Numbered from the stretch's first letter, positions 1 through 7,300 are shown. The stretch: DNA of 10,703 bases from Acetatifactor sp. (GCA_016303085.1 JAEDMI010000080.1:1-10703), one strand, 5' to 3'. Numbers and translations are program-made. The notes: generated by a model from the sequence alone, not told the origin.

Positions 1-543
1 CTCTATTACTCCAAGGATTCCGAGGAACTGAGGGACGGCTTTGTATCCGAGCTTCTGGGCTGCCCGCTCCCTCTCTCCGCAGGAGACCAGAAAGAAACCT
101 TTCAGGCGCTGATTGAAGAGACTCTGGGAGAAGACTGTGGCATCGAGGTAGTAAAAAATATCCACGAGAAGCTTACCGAGATGGCGGAGGAACACAAGGA
201 GGAGCCGGAGCCTCTTGTTCTGGCGAAAAATGAGGTGAAAACCATTCTGGCAGACAGCGGCGTCTCCAACGAAAAGCTGGAGGCCTTCGACAGACATTAT
301 GATGAGACAGCCGGGGAGACCACTTCCCTTCTGGCAAGCAACGTCATGAATACAAGAACCTTTGAGGTCAAAACCCCGGACGTCGTCATCAAGGTCAGTC
401 CCGACCACACCGACCTCATTGAGACACGCACCATCAATGGTCTGGAATGTCTGGTCATCCGGCTGGACGGCGGTGTGGTGGTCAACGGCATCACCGTGCG
501 CCCCATGGCTGGGGAAGAAGATACGGATGAGGATGAAGAATAG
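1..543 (+). CDS. DUF4317 family protein, C-terminal part (5' end outside window)
   Basis: The reading frame is open from the first base to a TAG at 541-543, giving 180 residues; the start lies upstream, so this is the C-terminal part only. I recognise the DUF4317 family from the pattern of the visible region: a stretch ending in 'LGCPLPLSAGDQKETF', then 'EVKTILADSGVSNEKLEAFD', then 'LLASNVMNTRTFEVKTPDVV', then a short beta-rich region with 'VNGITV'. The protein ends in a strongly acidic tail (EEDTDEDEE). No signal peptide or membrane segment is visible in this part, so a cytoplasmic protein is likely. The function of the family is unknown to me. An internal ATG at 181 is not a credible start because family-like sequence continues upstream of it. 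It shares the strand with the GH9 gene, but the 170-base gap suggests separate transcription. Confidence 0.85.
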   Translation, partial: LYYSKDSEELRDGFVSELLGCPLPLSAGDQKETFQALIEETLGEDCGIEVVKNIHEKLTEMAEEHKEEPEPLVLAKNEVKTILADSGVSNEKLEAFDRHYDETAGETTSLLASNVMNTRTFEVKTPDVVIKVSPDHTDLIETRTINGLECLVIRLDGGVVVNGITVRPMAGEEDTDEDEE

Positions 544-575
544 AAGAAGTTTCGAAACCGGCCGCAAATAATGAG

Positions 576-601
576 TACAAGACAGCAATTTACTGCTTGT
601 A
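576..601 (+). other. Small hairpin downstream of the DUF4317 gene
   Basis: TACAAG at 576-581 pairs with CTTGTA at 596-601, and after a one-base bulge CAG 583-585 pairs with CTG 593-595 around a 7-base loop. No run of T follows, so it is not a standard intrinsic terminator. It could still help end the DUF4317 transcript or mark its 3' end. It overlaps the weak -35 proposed for the GH9 gene. Confidence 0.3.
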
Positions 602-626
602 TCGATGAAACAGCTCGTGCCATAAT
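597..626 (+). promoter_or_regulatory. Possible sigma-A promoter for the GH9 gene
   Basis: CATAAT at 621-626 matches five of six bases of the -10 consensus. TTGTAT at 597-602, 18 bases upstream, is a poor -35 with three of six matching. If real, it would give a leader of about 80 bases before the GH9 start, containing the hairpin at 657-690. The weak -35 could mean activator dependence or simply that the call is wrong. Confidence 0.3.
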
Positions 627-656
627 CTGAATATCAATTATTTGTTTTGGGAAATT

Positions 657-690
657 GCCCGTACCCATATGAGTTCACATATGAACGGGC
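657..690 (+). promoter_or_regulatory. Leader hairpin upstream of the GH9 start
   Basis: GCCCGT (657-662) pairs with ACGGGC (685-690), and CATATG (666-671) pairs with CATATG (678-683) around the 6-base loop AGTTCA. A small internal loop (three bases against one) separates the two blocks, so 12 base pairs can form. No T-run follows, so this is not a terminator. A third CATATG at 711-716 contains the GH9 ATG, so alternative pairing that covers the start codon is possible. Whether the hairpin acts as a regulatory element, an mRNA stabiliser or an operator-like DNA palindrome is not shown by the sequence. Confidence 0.45.
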
Positions 691-713
691 ATTCTCGGAA
701 ATGGGGGTTACAT

Positions 714-2315
714 ATGTACAAGAATGTCTTTGTGAATCAGTGCGGCTATCTGCCGGGGATGCAGAAAAAAGTGACAATCCGCAGCGAAAAGCCTGTCTCC
801 TTCGCCGTGATGAGAAGCGACGGAAGTTTTGTCACCGACGGCAGGGCCGACACAAGGGTGGAAAATGTTTCCGCAAAAGAGACCGACTTCGTTGGCGACT
901 TTTCCGCAGTGACGGAACCGGGGCGCTACTATATCATGGCCGAAGACCACAGTGAGTCCGAAACCTTCACTGTCGCACCCGATGTCTATGCCGACGTGTT
1001 CCAAAAGTCTGTGGCTTTCTTCTATCTCCAGCGTTGCGGCTGCCGGCTGCCCGGGGAGGCTGCAGGGATTTACGGACACGAAGCCTGTCACACGGAAATG
1101 GCTTCCGTATACGGCACCGCTGAAAAAAGGGAAGTATCCGGAGGCTGGCACGATGCCGGAGATTACGGGCGGTATGTAGGACCCGGCGCCATGGCAGTGG
1201 CACAGCTGCTCTACGCTTACGAGAGAAATGAAACACTATGCAGCAGCTATGTGTCTCCCGACAGAGATACCGCCACTCGTAATCTGCCCGCCTATCTGGA
1301 GGAGCTGAAGTACGAACTGGACTGGATGATGAAGATGCAACGTGAAGACGGTGCTCTCTATCACAAAGCCTCCTGCCGCAGCTTCTGCGGATTTGTCATG
1401 CCGGAGGAAGAAAAGGAAGAGATTGTCATCAGCCCTGTCTCTGTCACCGCCACCGCTGACTTTGCGGCTGTGTGTGCAATGGCAGTTCCTTTCTACGCAA
1501 AGTACGATACGGCATACGCAGAGAAGTTGGCCGAAGTTTCCCGTAAGGCTTATGAAGCCATGAAAACCATGGAGCTTCCCGGCGGCTTTAAAAATCCGCC
1601 CGAAATCAGTACAGGGGAATACGGTGACGAATGTGACACCGACGAGAGATACTGGGCTGCCGCCCAGTTGTACAAGACTTTCGGCGATAAAGAGTATCGG
1701 GAAGACTTTGAAAGGCTTGCAAAGGAAAAAATCCGGCTGGGCTACGGCTGGGCTGACATGGGCAGCTACGGAAACCTTGCCTACCTCACCGCCGGACGCC
1801 CCGTGGATGAAGCGTTAAAAAGCGCTATTGTAAAGGCAATGCTGGACAGGGCGGATACTCTCTTAAAAACAGTAAATTCCGACGGTTACGGCACTGCCCT
1901 GACAGAAAAGGAATATGTATGGGGCAGCAACTTAAGCGCCGCAAACAACGGGCTTCATCTCTACGATGCCTGGCAACTCACCGGGGACAGACGCTATCTG
2001 GATGCGGCGGCAGAACAGCTTCACTACTTGCTGGGACGAAATCCCATGGGGTTATGTTACATTACCGGCTGCGGTACGGATGCAGTGAAGCATCCTCACC
2101 ACAGACCTTCCGGCTTCCTGGGCAAGGCTATGCCCGGTATGCTCTCCGGCGGTCCCTGCGACTGGCTGGCTGACGAAACCGTAAAAGGTATTTTCACCAC
2201 GGACACAGCTCCCGCCAAGTGCCTCTGCGATATGACAGGCAGCTATTCCACCAACGAGGTTGCCATCTACTGGAACTCTGCATTCGTGCAGCTTTTGGCT
2301 TCCGTCACGGAATAA
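714..2315 (+). CDS. GH9 family glycoside hydrolase, cytoplasmic (cellodextrinase-like)
   Basis: This encodes 533 residues. Residues about 1-88 resemble the Ig-like domain that precedes many GH9 catalytic domains ('VNQCGYLPG' near the start). The rest is the (alpha/alpha)6 catalytic domain. Visible family motifs are GGWHDAGDYGRY at 143-154, whose Asp147 and Asp150 are the expected catalytic-base region; GRNP at 441-444 with the His motif KHPHHRPS at 459-466; and NEVAIYWNS from 514, where Glu515 is the expected general acid. GH9 enzymes hydrolyse beta-1,4-glucans with inversion. There is no signal peptide, dockerin or CBM, which points to cytoplasmic cleavage of imported cello-oligosaccharides, as for the Butyrivibrio cellodextrinase of this family; the exact substrate is inferred. 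I chose ATG 714 because GGGGG at 703-707 sits six bases upstream and the protein then opens with the usual Ig-like sequence. The in-frame ATG at 642 would add 24 unrelated residues and run through the hairpin. Confidence 0.88.
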   Translation: MYKNVFVNQCGYLPGMQKKVTIRSEKPVSFAVMRSDGSFVTDGRADTRVENVSAKETDFVGDFSAVTEPGRYYIMAEDHSESETFTVAPDVYADVFQKSVAFFYLQRCGCRLPGEAAGIYGHEACHTEMASVYGTAEKREVSGGWHDAGDYGRYVGPGAMAVAQLLYAYERNETLCSSYVSPDRDTATRNLPAYLEELKYELDWMMKMQREDGALYHKASCRSFCGFVMPEEEKEEIVISPVSVTATADFAAVCAMAVPFYAKYDTAYAEKLAEVSRKAYEAMKTMELPGGFKNPPEISTGEYGDECDTDERYWAAAQLYKTFGDKEYREDFERLAKEKIRLGYGWADMGSYGNLAYLTAGRPVDEALKSAIVKAMLDRADTLLKTVNSDGYGTALTEKEYVWGSNLSAANNGLHLYDAWQLTGDRRYLDAAAEQLHYLLGRNPMGLCYITGCGTDAVKHPHHRPSGFLGKAMPGMLSGGPCDWLADETVKGIFTTDTAPAKCLCDMTGSYSTNEVAIYWNSAFVQLLASVTE

Positions 2316-2333
2316 TATTTATACATGAAAAGG

Positions 2334-2374
2334 AGCGGCGGAGTCCGATATGGTCTCTGCCGCTTTCTTTCTTC
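2334..2374. terminator. Shared (bidirectional) intrinsic terminator
   Basis: AGCGGCGGAG (2334-2343) pairs with CTCTGCCGCT (2355-2364) as a 10-bp stem with one G-T wobble and an 11-base loop. On the + strand it is followed by a T-rich run (TTCTTTCTT), suiting the GH9 gene that ends at 2315. On the - strand the stem is followed by CCTTTTC, suiting the xylan operon whose last stop is at 2384. The convergent gene arrangement supports a shared role. Confidence 0.75.
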
Positions 2375-2383
2375 ATCGTTTTT

Positions 2384-4033
2384 CTACTCAAATCTCCAGG
2401 ATTTCATCTCGTATCCGCTTCCGCTGAACACAAAATACAAATCATGTACCCCCGTCACTTCCTGCTCCAAAGCCATCCTGATTTCCGGGAAACCGTCACC
2501 GGAAGCCTCACTGCCCCCTCCTACCGGCAGATAGCCGATTACCTCCCCGGACATAGTATCAATCCGTACCTGAATAACGCAGCTTTCGTCCGGCTCCGCT
2601 GTACATCTTATCCCGGCTGTCAGTTCCGCGGGAGACTTTTCGCCGAAGTCCACCCCCTGTACCTTCAGATAGTCACCGCTGTCTATGCCTGCGAGCGCCA
2701 TGACTCCGGCTTCCCCGGTGCTCACAGTGTCCAGACCTGCCTGCATCGCCATGTTCACGGCACTGTTCTCTGCGAAGGCATCTACATACTTCAACTGCTC
2801 TCTTCCGCCGAGGGACTGGGAGATTACGCCGATAGTGCCGTCCTCCCCCATGGTAAACTCCTCAATCTGAGTACACCGGTAACCGTGCTCAATTCCCATT
2901 GCCTTCTCCAAAACCCTGGTGTGATAAGCAATATACCATCTGTCTCGGAAACTGAATACGCAATGATGATTGTTTCCGTAGAGTCCGAAGTATTTTCCCG
3001 GATTCTCCAGGATTCTTTCCTTCACTGTAAAAGGTCCCATGGGGCTGTCGCTTTCCATACTGACAATCTCCGCACTGTGAAAACCGTACTTAGCCGTTCC
3101 CTCCTCATCCACCTGCCAGTTGGAGCAATAAGTATAATAATACTTATCTTGGGTCTTGTGGATTCCCGAGTCCTCAAAAAGGTAAGGTACATCGATTCTC
3201 TGCGGTTCTCCCTTGATGCTGATCATGTCGTCTCCAAGCTCCACCACCCTTGCCGTGCCGGGATCAGCCACTTTCCCTTCGGGAATTCCGCCGCCGAAAT
3301 ACAGATAAGCCCTTCCGTCGTCATCCACCAAAACTGCCGGATCGAACAGCCATGTCACATCAGCACAGTTCGGTGTCTTTCTGGAAATCAGCGCCTCCCC
3401 CAAAGGGTCTGTAAATGGTCCTGTGGGGCTGTCGGACTGCAATACTCCGATGCCTCCCCCATTGTCCGCAAAGTATAGGAAGAACTGCACTTTGCCATCA
3501 ACTTCCTTCCAGGCTGCCGCAGGCGCCCAGGAGTTGTGCGCCCATTTTGCGGCACCATCCTGTCCTGCCACCACAATGCTGCCATGGTCGGTAAAATTCA
3601 CCATGTCATCTGTAGATACCACGTTGAGGCTGCGGATTTTGCCGTAGGTATTCTCCGTAATTTCCCCGTCCGCACCGTACTCAAGGGCATCCGCCGTCAT
3701 ATAAATATACACCCTGTCACCGTATACCATGGCAAAGGGGTCTGCCCCAAAGCGCTGTGTCATCACGGGATTGGTATCCTTTCGTCCCTTATAACTCTCC
3801 GTATATTTCATACCTTCAAAGCATGTCTCCCGGTCATTCCCTCCCGGCTCCTCCATGTCCGCCGGTTGCTTCTTGTCCGGCTCCATTACAGACTCCGGTT
3901 CCTCCGACGATGCGAGACAGCTCTCCACCTCCGATTCCCTGTTTTTGTCTTCCGACTGTATCCGTGGCTCGCCACAGGCGCACAACCCCAGGCAGAGCCC
4001 GGATACCATCAGATAAATTATTCCTTTTTTCAC
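2384..4033 (-). CDS. GH43-CBM6 lipoprotein, arabinoxylan arabinofuranohydrolase-like
   Basis: This encodes 549 residues from a GTG start. Residues 1-20 form a lipoprotein signal ending in the lipobox L-C-A-C, with Cys20 as the lipidation site, so the enzyme should sit on the outer membrane face. Residues about 21-85 are an acidic linker. Residues about 87-410 are a GH43 beta-propeller; the expected catalytic residues are Asp98 (GADPFAMVYGDRVY), Asp231 (WLFDPAVLVDDDG) and Glu287 (FEDSGIHK). Residues about 416-549 look like a CBM6 xylan-binding domain (DSGDYLKVQGVDFG, ending GYEMKSWRFE). This arrangement and the NPVMTQRFGADP opening resemble XynD-type arabinoxylan arabinofuranohydrolases, which remove arabinose side chains; an endo- or exo-xylosidase role cannot be excluded. 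The GTG is preferred over an in-frame ATG at 4096 because it gives a clean signal peptide, has AAAGGG eight bases upstream, and starts 19 bases after the previous stop. It is the last gene of the operon. Confidence 0.88.
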   Translation of the reverse strand: MKKGIIYLMVSGLCLGLCACGEPRIQSEDKNRESEVESCLASSEEPESVMEPDKKQPADMEEPGGNDRETCFEGMKYTESYKGRKDTNPVMTQRFGADPFAMVYGDRVYIYMTADALEYGADGEITENTYGKIRSLNVVSTDDMVNFTDHGSIVVAGQDGAAKWAHNSWAPAAAWKEVDGKVQFFLYFADNGGGIGVLQSDSPTGPFTDPLGEALISRKTPNCADVTWLFDPAVLVDDDGRAYLYFGGGIPEGKVADPGTARVVELGDDMISIKGEPQRIDVPYLFEDSGIHKTQDKYYYTYCSNWQVDEEGTAKYGFHSAEIVSMESDSPMGPFTVKERILENPGKYFGLYGNNHHCVFSFRDRWYIAYHTRVLEKAMGIEHGYRCTQIEEFTMGEDGTIGVISQSLGGREQLKYVDAFAENSAVNMAMQAGLDTVSTGEAGVMALAGIDSGDYLKVQGVDFGEKSPAELTAGIRCTAEPDESCVIQVRIDTMSGEVIGYLPVGGGSEASGDGFPEIRMALEQEVTGVHDLYFVFSGSGYEMKSWRFE

Positions 4034-4052
4034 GTCTCTTTCCCTTTTCCCT

Positions 4053-5660
4053 TTACACTGCCAGATAAGAAAAGCTTCCGAAGCAGGCGGCTTCACCGTG
4101 ATTGTCTTCGTCGGCTACCGCGTACATACCCACGGTACAACCCACAAACCCTCCTGCAACCTCTGTGGAAAGTGCCCGAATGTCAAGGTCGCCGCAAATC
4201 AGTGCCTTTTCTCTGCCGTCGGAATTTTTCGTTTCAAATTCCAGCTCCACGGACGCCTTCAGTCCATCTGCGGTAAGAATCAGTCCCACCGTTTCACCGG
4301 CAACGGGTATTACCGCCCTGCTGACCACACTGTCCTCTCCCGCCCTGCATAAAATAACATCCGCCCGAAGCTGTTCCTTCTCTTCCCTGCAGACCTCCAC
4401 ACGAAGATGATATTCGTTGCTCTGTACCAGTGCGATTCCTGCACGCCTTCCCTCTGTGAGATTTGCCGTATTCAGGGATACTGCAGAAACAAACCGATGG
4501 TGCTGCTGTCTCACAGCGATATATGCAGGGCTGTCCTCTTCCTTCAATGTTATTTTACGGAATCCCAGTTTTAACCCCTCCTTGTCCAATGCATACAGGT
4601 TTTCACCGGGATTTCTCAGGAAAAGGAACTCGTCTCCCAACCGGCTCATACCGCCGAACTCATAGGTACGGCTGCTGCCGGGCACACAATTTGCCGTCGT
4701 ATCATAGGTATCATCCTCCTCAGGATTCCACTCCGGCAGGTTGATTTCCACCTCATCCGTCAGGATACCCACACCGGGATTCACCACAGGCCAGTCATTC
4801 TCCCATACCACCTTGGCCAGAAAGGTCTCCCGTCCCATGGTGGTATGGCACTCCAGCGGGCGCACCGCCAGCATCACCATGTACCACTCTCCGTTCGGAG
4901 TCTCTATCATATCCGCATGTCCCACATACTTGATGGGATAATCCCTGCCCAGATGTCTGTGAGTCAGTATAGGGTTACAGTAATTGTTTTCATAGGGTCC
5001 GAAAATGCTCTTACTTCTGCATACTGTCACCGCATGCTCCGGGCCCGTACCTCCCTCGGCGTGCATGATATAATAATAATCGCCTTTTTTATACAGATGG
5101 GGACCCTCCGGCCAGGGAATCTGCTTCATTGCCCCGTTCCAGACATTGTGTACCTCCCCCACCAGCTTCATGTGTTCCACATCCAGTTCCTGAATCCAGA
5201 TGTAATAATCTCCGTTGTATTTACAGCCGGCGGGATTGGGATGGGTGCCGATATAGTAGCACTTTCCGTTCTCGTCAAAGAACAGGCTGGGATCGATTCC
5301 GTCTGCCCCCTCCAGATAGTATGGATCTGACCAGGGACCGGCAGGATTCTCCGCTGTCACAATATAATTGCCGCCGTGGGACACGTTGGTACAGATGACA
5401 TAATAGGTGCCGTCATGATAACGCATGGTAGGGGCAAAAAGGCCCTGGGAGTGTCCGGCATTTTGCAGGGGCAGCTGTTCCTGTCTGTGCATGGCATTTC
5501 CGATCTGCTCCCAATGCACCAAATCCCTGCTGTGCATGATGGGCAGTCCCGGAAAATAAGCAAAAGAAGAATTAATCAGATAGTAATCACTTCCCACCGC
5601 ACAGATGGAAGGGTCGGGATAAAATCCCGGCATAATAGGGTTTTTTGCAATCACTGTCAT
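4053..5660 (-). CDS. GH43 beta-xylosidase / alpha-L-arabinofuranosidase, cytoplasmic
   Basis: This encodes 535 residues with no signal peptide, so it should act in the cytoplasm on imported oligosaccharides. An N-terminal five-bladed propeller (about 5-310) carries the expected GH43 triad: Asp16 in FYPDPS (base), Asp123 in GIDPSLFFDENG (pKa modulator) and Glu185 in WPEGPHLY (acid). Residues about 330-535 form a beta-sandwich like the C-terminal domain common in GH43 beta-xylosidases (GH43_C2 type), which helps shape the active site. Family members release xylose or arabinose from the non-reducing end with inversion; the balance between the two activities cannot be read from sequence. The ATG is supported by an AAAGAGG ribosome site six bases upstream. 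It is the middle gene of the operon: 45 bases follow the xylanase and 19 bases precede the GTG of the GH43-CBM6 gene, so co-transcription is very likely. Confidence 0.9.
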   Translation of the reverse strand: MTVIAKNPIMPGFYPDPSICAVGSDYYLINSSFAYFPGLPIMHSRDLVHWEQIGNAMHRQEQLPLQNAGHSQGLFAPTMRYHDGTYYVICTNVSHGGNYIVTAENPAGPWSDPYYLEGADGIDPSLFFDENGKCYYIGTHPNPAGCKYNGDYYIWIQELDVEHMKLVGEVHNVWNGAMKQIPWPEGPHLYKKGDYYYIMHAEGGTGPEHAVTVCRSKSIFGPYENNYCNPILTHRHLGRDYPIKYVGHADMIETPNGEWYMVMLAVRPLECHTTMGRETFLAKVVWENDWPVVNPGVGILTDEVEINLPEWNPEEDDTYDTTANCVPGSSRTYEFGGMSRLGDEFLFLRNPGENLYALDKEGLKLGFRKITLKEEDSPAYIAVRQQHHRFVSAVSLNTANLTEGRRAGIALVQSNEYHLRVEVCREEKEQLRADVILCRAGEDSVVSRAVIPVAGETVGLILTADGLKASVELEFETKNSDGREKALICGDLDIRALSTEVAGGFVGCTVGMYAVADEDNHGEAACFGSFSYLAV

Positions 5661-5675
5661 AGTTTACCTCTTTCC

Positions 5676-5693
5676 TGCGCACCTTGTAGCGCA
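5676..5693 (-). other. Small hairpin between the GH10 and GH43 genes
   Basis: TGCGC (5676-5680) pairs with GCGCA (5689-5693) around an 8-base loop, lying in the 45-base gap just upstream of the ribosome site of the GH43 gene. There is no T-run, so readthrough is expected. It may be an mRNA processing or stability element that tunes relative expression, but five base pairs is little evidence. Confidence 0.3.
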
Positions 5694-5705
5694 TTTTATT
5701 CCTTC

Positions 5706-7139
5706 TTATTTGTTCTCCGTAGCAAATACATAGAATGCCGGCTTCGGTTCGTAATTTTCATCAAACAACAGAGGACACTGTTTCAGACTTCCCGTATTTC
5801 CTCCGCCCACATTGGAATGGCTCTGCAGCCAGGAGTAGTGGTCAACAGTTCCCCAGAAAGTGATTCCGGTTACGGAGATACCCGCCTGACCATTCCGGTT
5901 TTTCAGCACATAATACAGAACGTTGTATCTGTCCTTCTGTTTCTCGTATTCTTCCTTTTTCGCCTCCTCGCTGCCGTCGTAGGTATCCCGGGCCTTTAAA
6001 TCAAACTCCGTTATCTGTACATTCCCCACTACCTTTGCATATCTCTTCACGGCAAAATCCACGCTGTCCATGGTGGGCGTACTCATATTATAATGCCCCT
6101 GCATACCCATGGCAGAAATCCTTGTACCCACACCGGGCTCGCCCTCCCGCTCCTTCAGCTCAGTCAGCAGTTCAATAATACTATTCATCTTTTGCGGCTC
6201 GCACTCATTGTAATCGTTGTAATACAGCTCTAAATCTGCAGGCGCATACTTATTTGCATAAATAAAAGCATTGATAATATACTCATTGCTCTGATAGATA
6301 TGCCACCAGCTGGAATTGCTTCCGTGTCTGTCCTCAGAGAGCGATTCGTTCGGATTTTCACTGTCCGTGCGGTAGCCGCCTCCGTCGCTGACTGCCTCGT
6401 TCACCACATCCCAGCCGTAAAACATATCCTTATACTTACTGTCCTCTCCGGTAAAATGAGTAAGCATGGTACGGATGTACCACTCCAGTCTCTTATTCAT
6501 GGTTTCCTTGTCCACATAGTCTTTATTCTTGTCATAGTCTACATGGAAGAACCACTCCGGGGTCTGAGCATGCCACACCAGCACATGCCCTCTCACCTTA
6601 ATCTGATTGTCGGGATTTGCCTGATTCCAGTCATAAACCTTGTCCAACATCCTCTCAGCCAGGGAATAATCCAACTTGGGTACGATGATCGTCTCACCGT
6701 TCAGTTCTGCTTCCTCCGTACCGGGACAGAATGTACAACTATAACCCACCATGGCATCGGGTTTCAACTCATTTCCGAAGGTAATGGCATTAAAATGGGT
6801 AGTGATAATCTCCCAGACTTTCTCATCCTCCAGCTCCGCTGCCGTGGCAGCACAGCCCACCCGGCACCCCATTGTATTCATCACAGCATCCTTCAAAATC
6901 GGTACCTCCTCAGATATGTTTTCTCCGCTCTCACCATCGGCATCAGATGCAGTACTGTCCTGCACCGGTTCATCCGCAGTTCCTTCCTCACTCAAACTTG
7001 TCCCGGAACTTTCCCCGGTACTCTCTTCAGTGTTCTCCCCCGCAGAAGGTGCTCCGGCATCACCGCTTTTTCCACAGCCCGCAAGCACTGATACCGCCAT
7101 AATTGAAACCAATAAGAAAGCAATTGCCTTTTTTCTCAT
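5706..7139 (-). CDS. GH10 endo-1,4-beta-xylanase, lipoprotein
   Basis: This encodes 477 residues. Residues 1-22 are a lipoprotein signal (KK then a hydrophobic core, lipobox L-A-G-C, Cys22), so the enzyme should be anchored outside the membrane. Residues about 23-80 are a Ser/Glu/Gly/Thr-rich flexible linker. The GH10 barrel covers about 81-477, with NELKP at 123-127, RGHVLVWH at 183-190, the acid/base Glu248 in WDVVNEAV, and the nucleophile Glu378 in ITEFD. GH10 enzymes cut beta-1,4-xylan internally with retention and tolerate side chains. No CBM is visible. The ATG is supported by AGGAGG at 7150-7155, with a rather long 10-base spacer. It is the first gene of the three-gene operon and is divergent from the AraC-type regulator, which probably controls it. 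Two closely spaced cysteine pairs (Cys92/Cys96 and Cys135/Cys138) lie in the early part of the barrel. Confidence 0.95.
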   Translation of the reverse strand: MRKKAIAFLLVSIMAVSVLAGCGKSGDAGAPSAGENTEESTGESSGTSLSEEGTADEPVQDSTASDADGESGENISEEVPILKDAVMNTMGCRVGCAATAAELEDEKVWEIITTHFNAITFGNELKPDAMVGYSCTFCPGTEEAELNGETIIVPKLDYSLAERMLDKVYDWNQANPDNQIKVRGHVLVWHAQTPEWFFHVDYDKNKDYVDKETMNKRLEWYIRTMLTHFTGEDSKYKDMFYGWDVVNEAVSDGGGYRTDSENPNESLSEDRHGSNSSWWHIYQSNEYIINAFIYANKYAPADLELYYNDYNECEPQKMNSIIELLTELKEREGEPGVGTRISAMGMQGHYNMSTPTMDSVDFAVKRYAKVVGNVQITEFDLKARDTYDGSEEAKKEEYEKQKDRYNVLYYVLKNRNGQAGISVTGITFWGTVDHYSWLQSHSNVGGGNTGSLKQCPLLFDENYEPKPAFYVFATENK

Positions 7140-7162
7140 TCTCCCAAATCCTCCTGAATGTG

Positions 7163-7179
7163 ATTATATATGGATTATA
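7163..7179 (-). promoter_or_regulatory. Promoter region of the xylanase operon: two TATAAT boxes
   Basis: Read on the - strand, there are two perfect TATAAT hexamers, at 7179-7174 and 7168-7163, 11 bases apart. No hexamer resembling TTGACA lies 15-18 bases upstream of either; the sequence there is GGGAAAT-like for the first and CGGATG for the second. A perfect -10 with no -35 fits a promoter that depends on an activator bound just upstream. The leader to the ATG at 7139 would be short, roughly 20-30 bases, and holds the AGGAGG site. Confidence 0.6.
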
Positions 7180-7208
7180 CCGAAACATCCGCCGTATTTC
7201 CCTGTATT

Positions 7209-7240
7209 TTTTGCTGTTTGTCTCCCACATTTTGCTTTTT
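7209..7240. promoter_or_regulatory. Candidate AraC-type operator: direct repeat with 21-bp period
   Basis: TTTTGCTGTTT (7209-7219) and TTTTGCTTTTT (7230-7240) match at 10 of 11 positions with a 21-bp offset, which is two helical turns. AraC-family proteins typically bind two half-sites in direct orientation about 21 bp apart. The pair lies between the divergent promoters: centred roughly at -47 and -68 from the likely xylanase-operon start, and at similar distances from the regulator's start. A second, shorter repeat, GTATTT at 7194-7199 and 7204-7209 (10-bp offset), adjoins it on the xylanase side. The region is T-rich, so chance repeats are possible. Confidence 0.5.
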
Positions 7241-7246
7241 TGGGAA

Positions 7247-7275
7247 TTTACTTTTTATTTATCTGATGCTAAAAT
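7247..7275 (+). promoter_or_regulatory. Promoter of the AraC-family regulator gene
   Basis: TTTACT (7247-7252; four of six -35 bases) and TAAAAT (7270-7275; five of six -10 bases) are separated by 17 bases. TGC directly precedes the -10, giving an extended -10. The predicted start lies shortly before the AAAGGAGG ribosome site at 7287-7294. Confidence 0.6.
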
Positions 7276-7300
7276 AAAAGGACAGGAAAGGAGGACAAAA

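Noticed and set aside
544..713. CcpA cre site near TGTATCGATGAAACA
   Set aside because: It resembles a cre palindrome only loosely and has the wrong spacing around the central CG.
2219..3478. Long + strand open frame of 419 codons
   Set aside because: It lies almost wholly opposite the GH43-CBM6 gene, which has clear catalytic motifs and a signal peptide; the + frame has low-complexity, Cys/His/Ser-rich sequence without a ribosome site or any family resemblance.
4034..4096. ATG at 4096 as start of the GH43-CBM6 gene
   Set aside because: It would overlap the upstream GH43 gene by 44 bases and put 21 polar residues ahead of a clear lipoprotein signal; the GTG at 4033 has a ribosome site and gives a normal signal peptide.
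3536..4276. + strand open frame of 246 codons
   Set aside because: It is antisense to the end of one GH43 gene and the start of the next, spanning their junction, with no recognisable domain.
6300..7091. + strand open frame of 263 codons
   Set aside because: It is antisense to the GH10 xylanase; the real gene has both catalytic glutamates and a lipobox on the other strand.
7103..7300. N-terminal extension of the AraC-type regulator
   Set aside because: It would read through the divergent promoters and the start of the xylanase gene, while an ideal ribosome site precedes the ATG at 7301.
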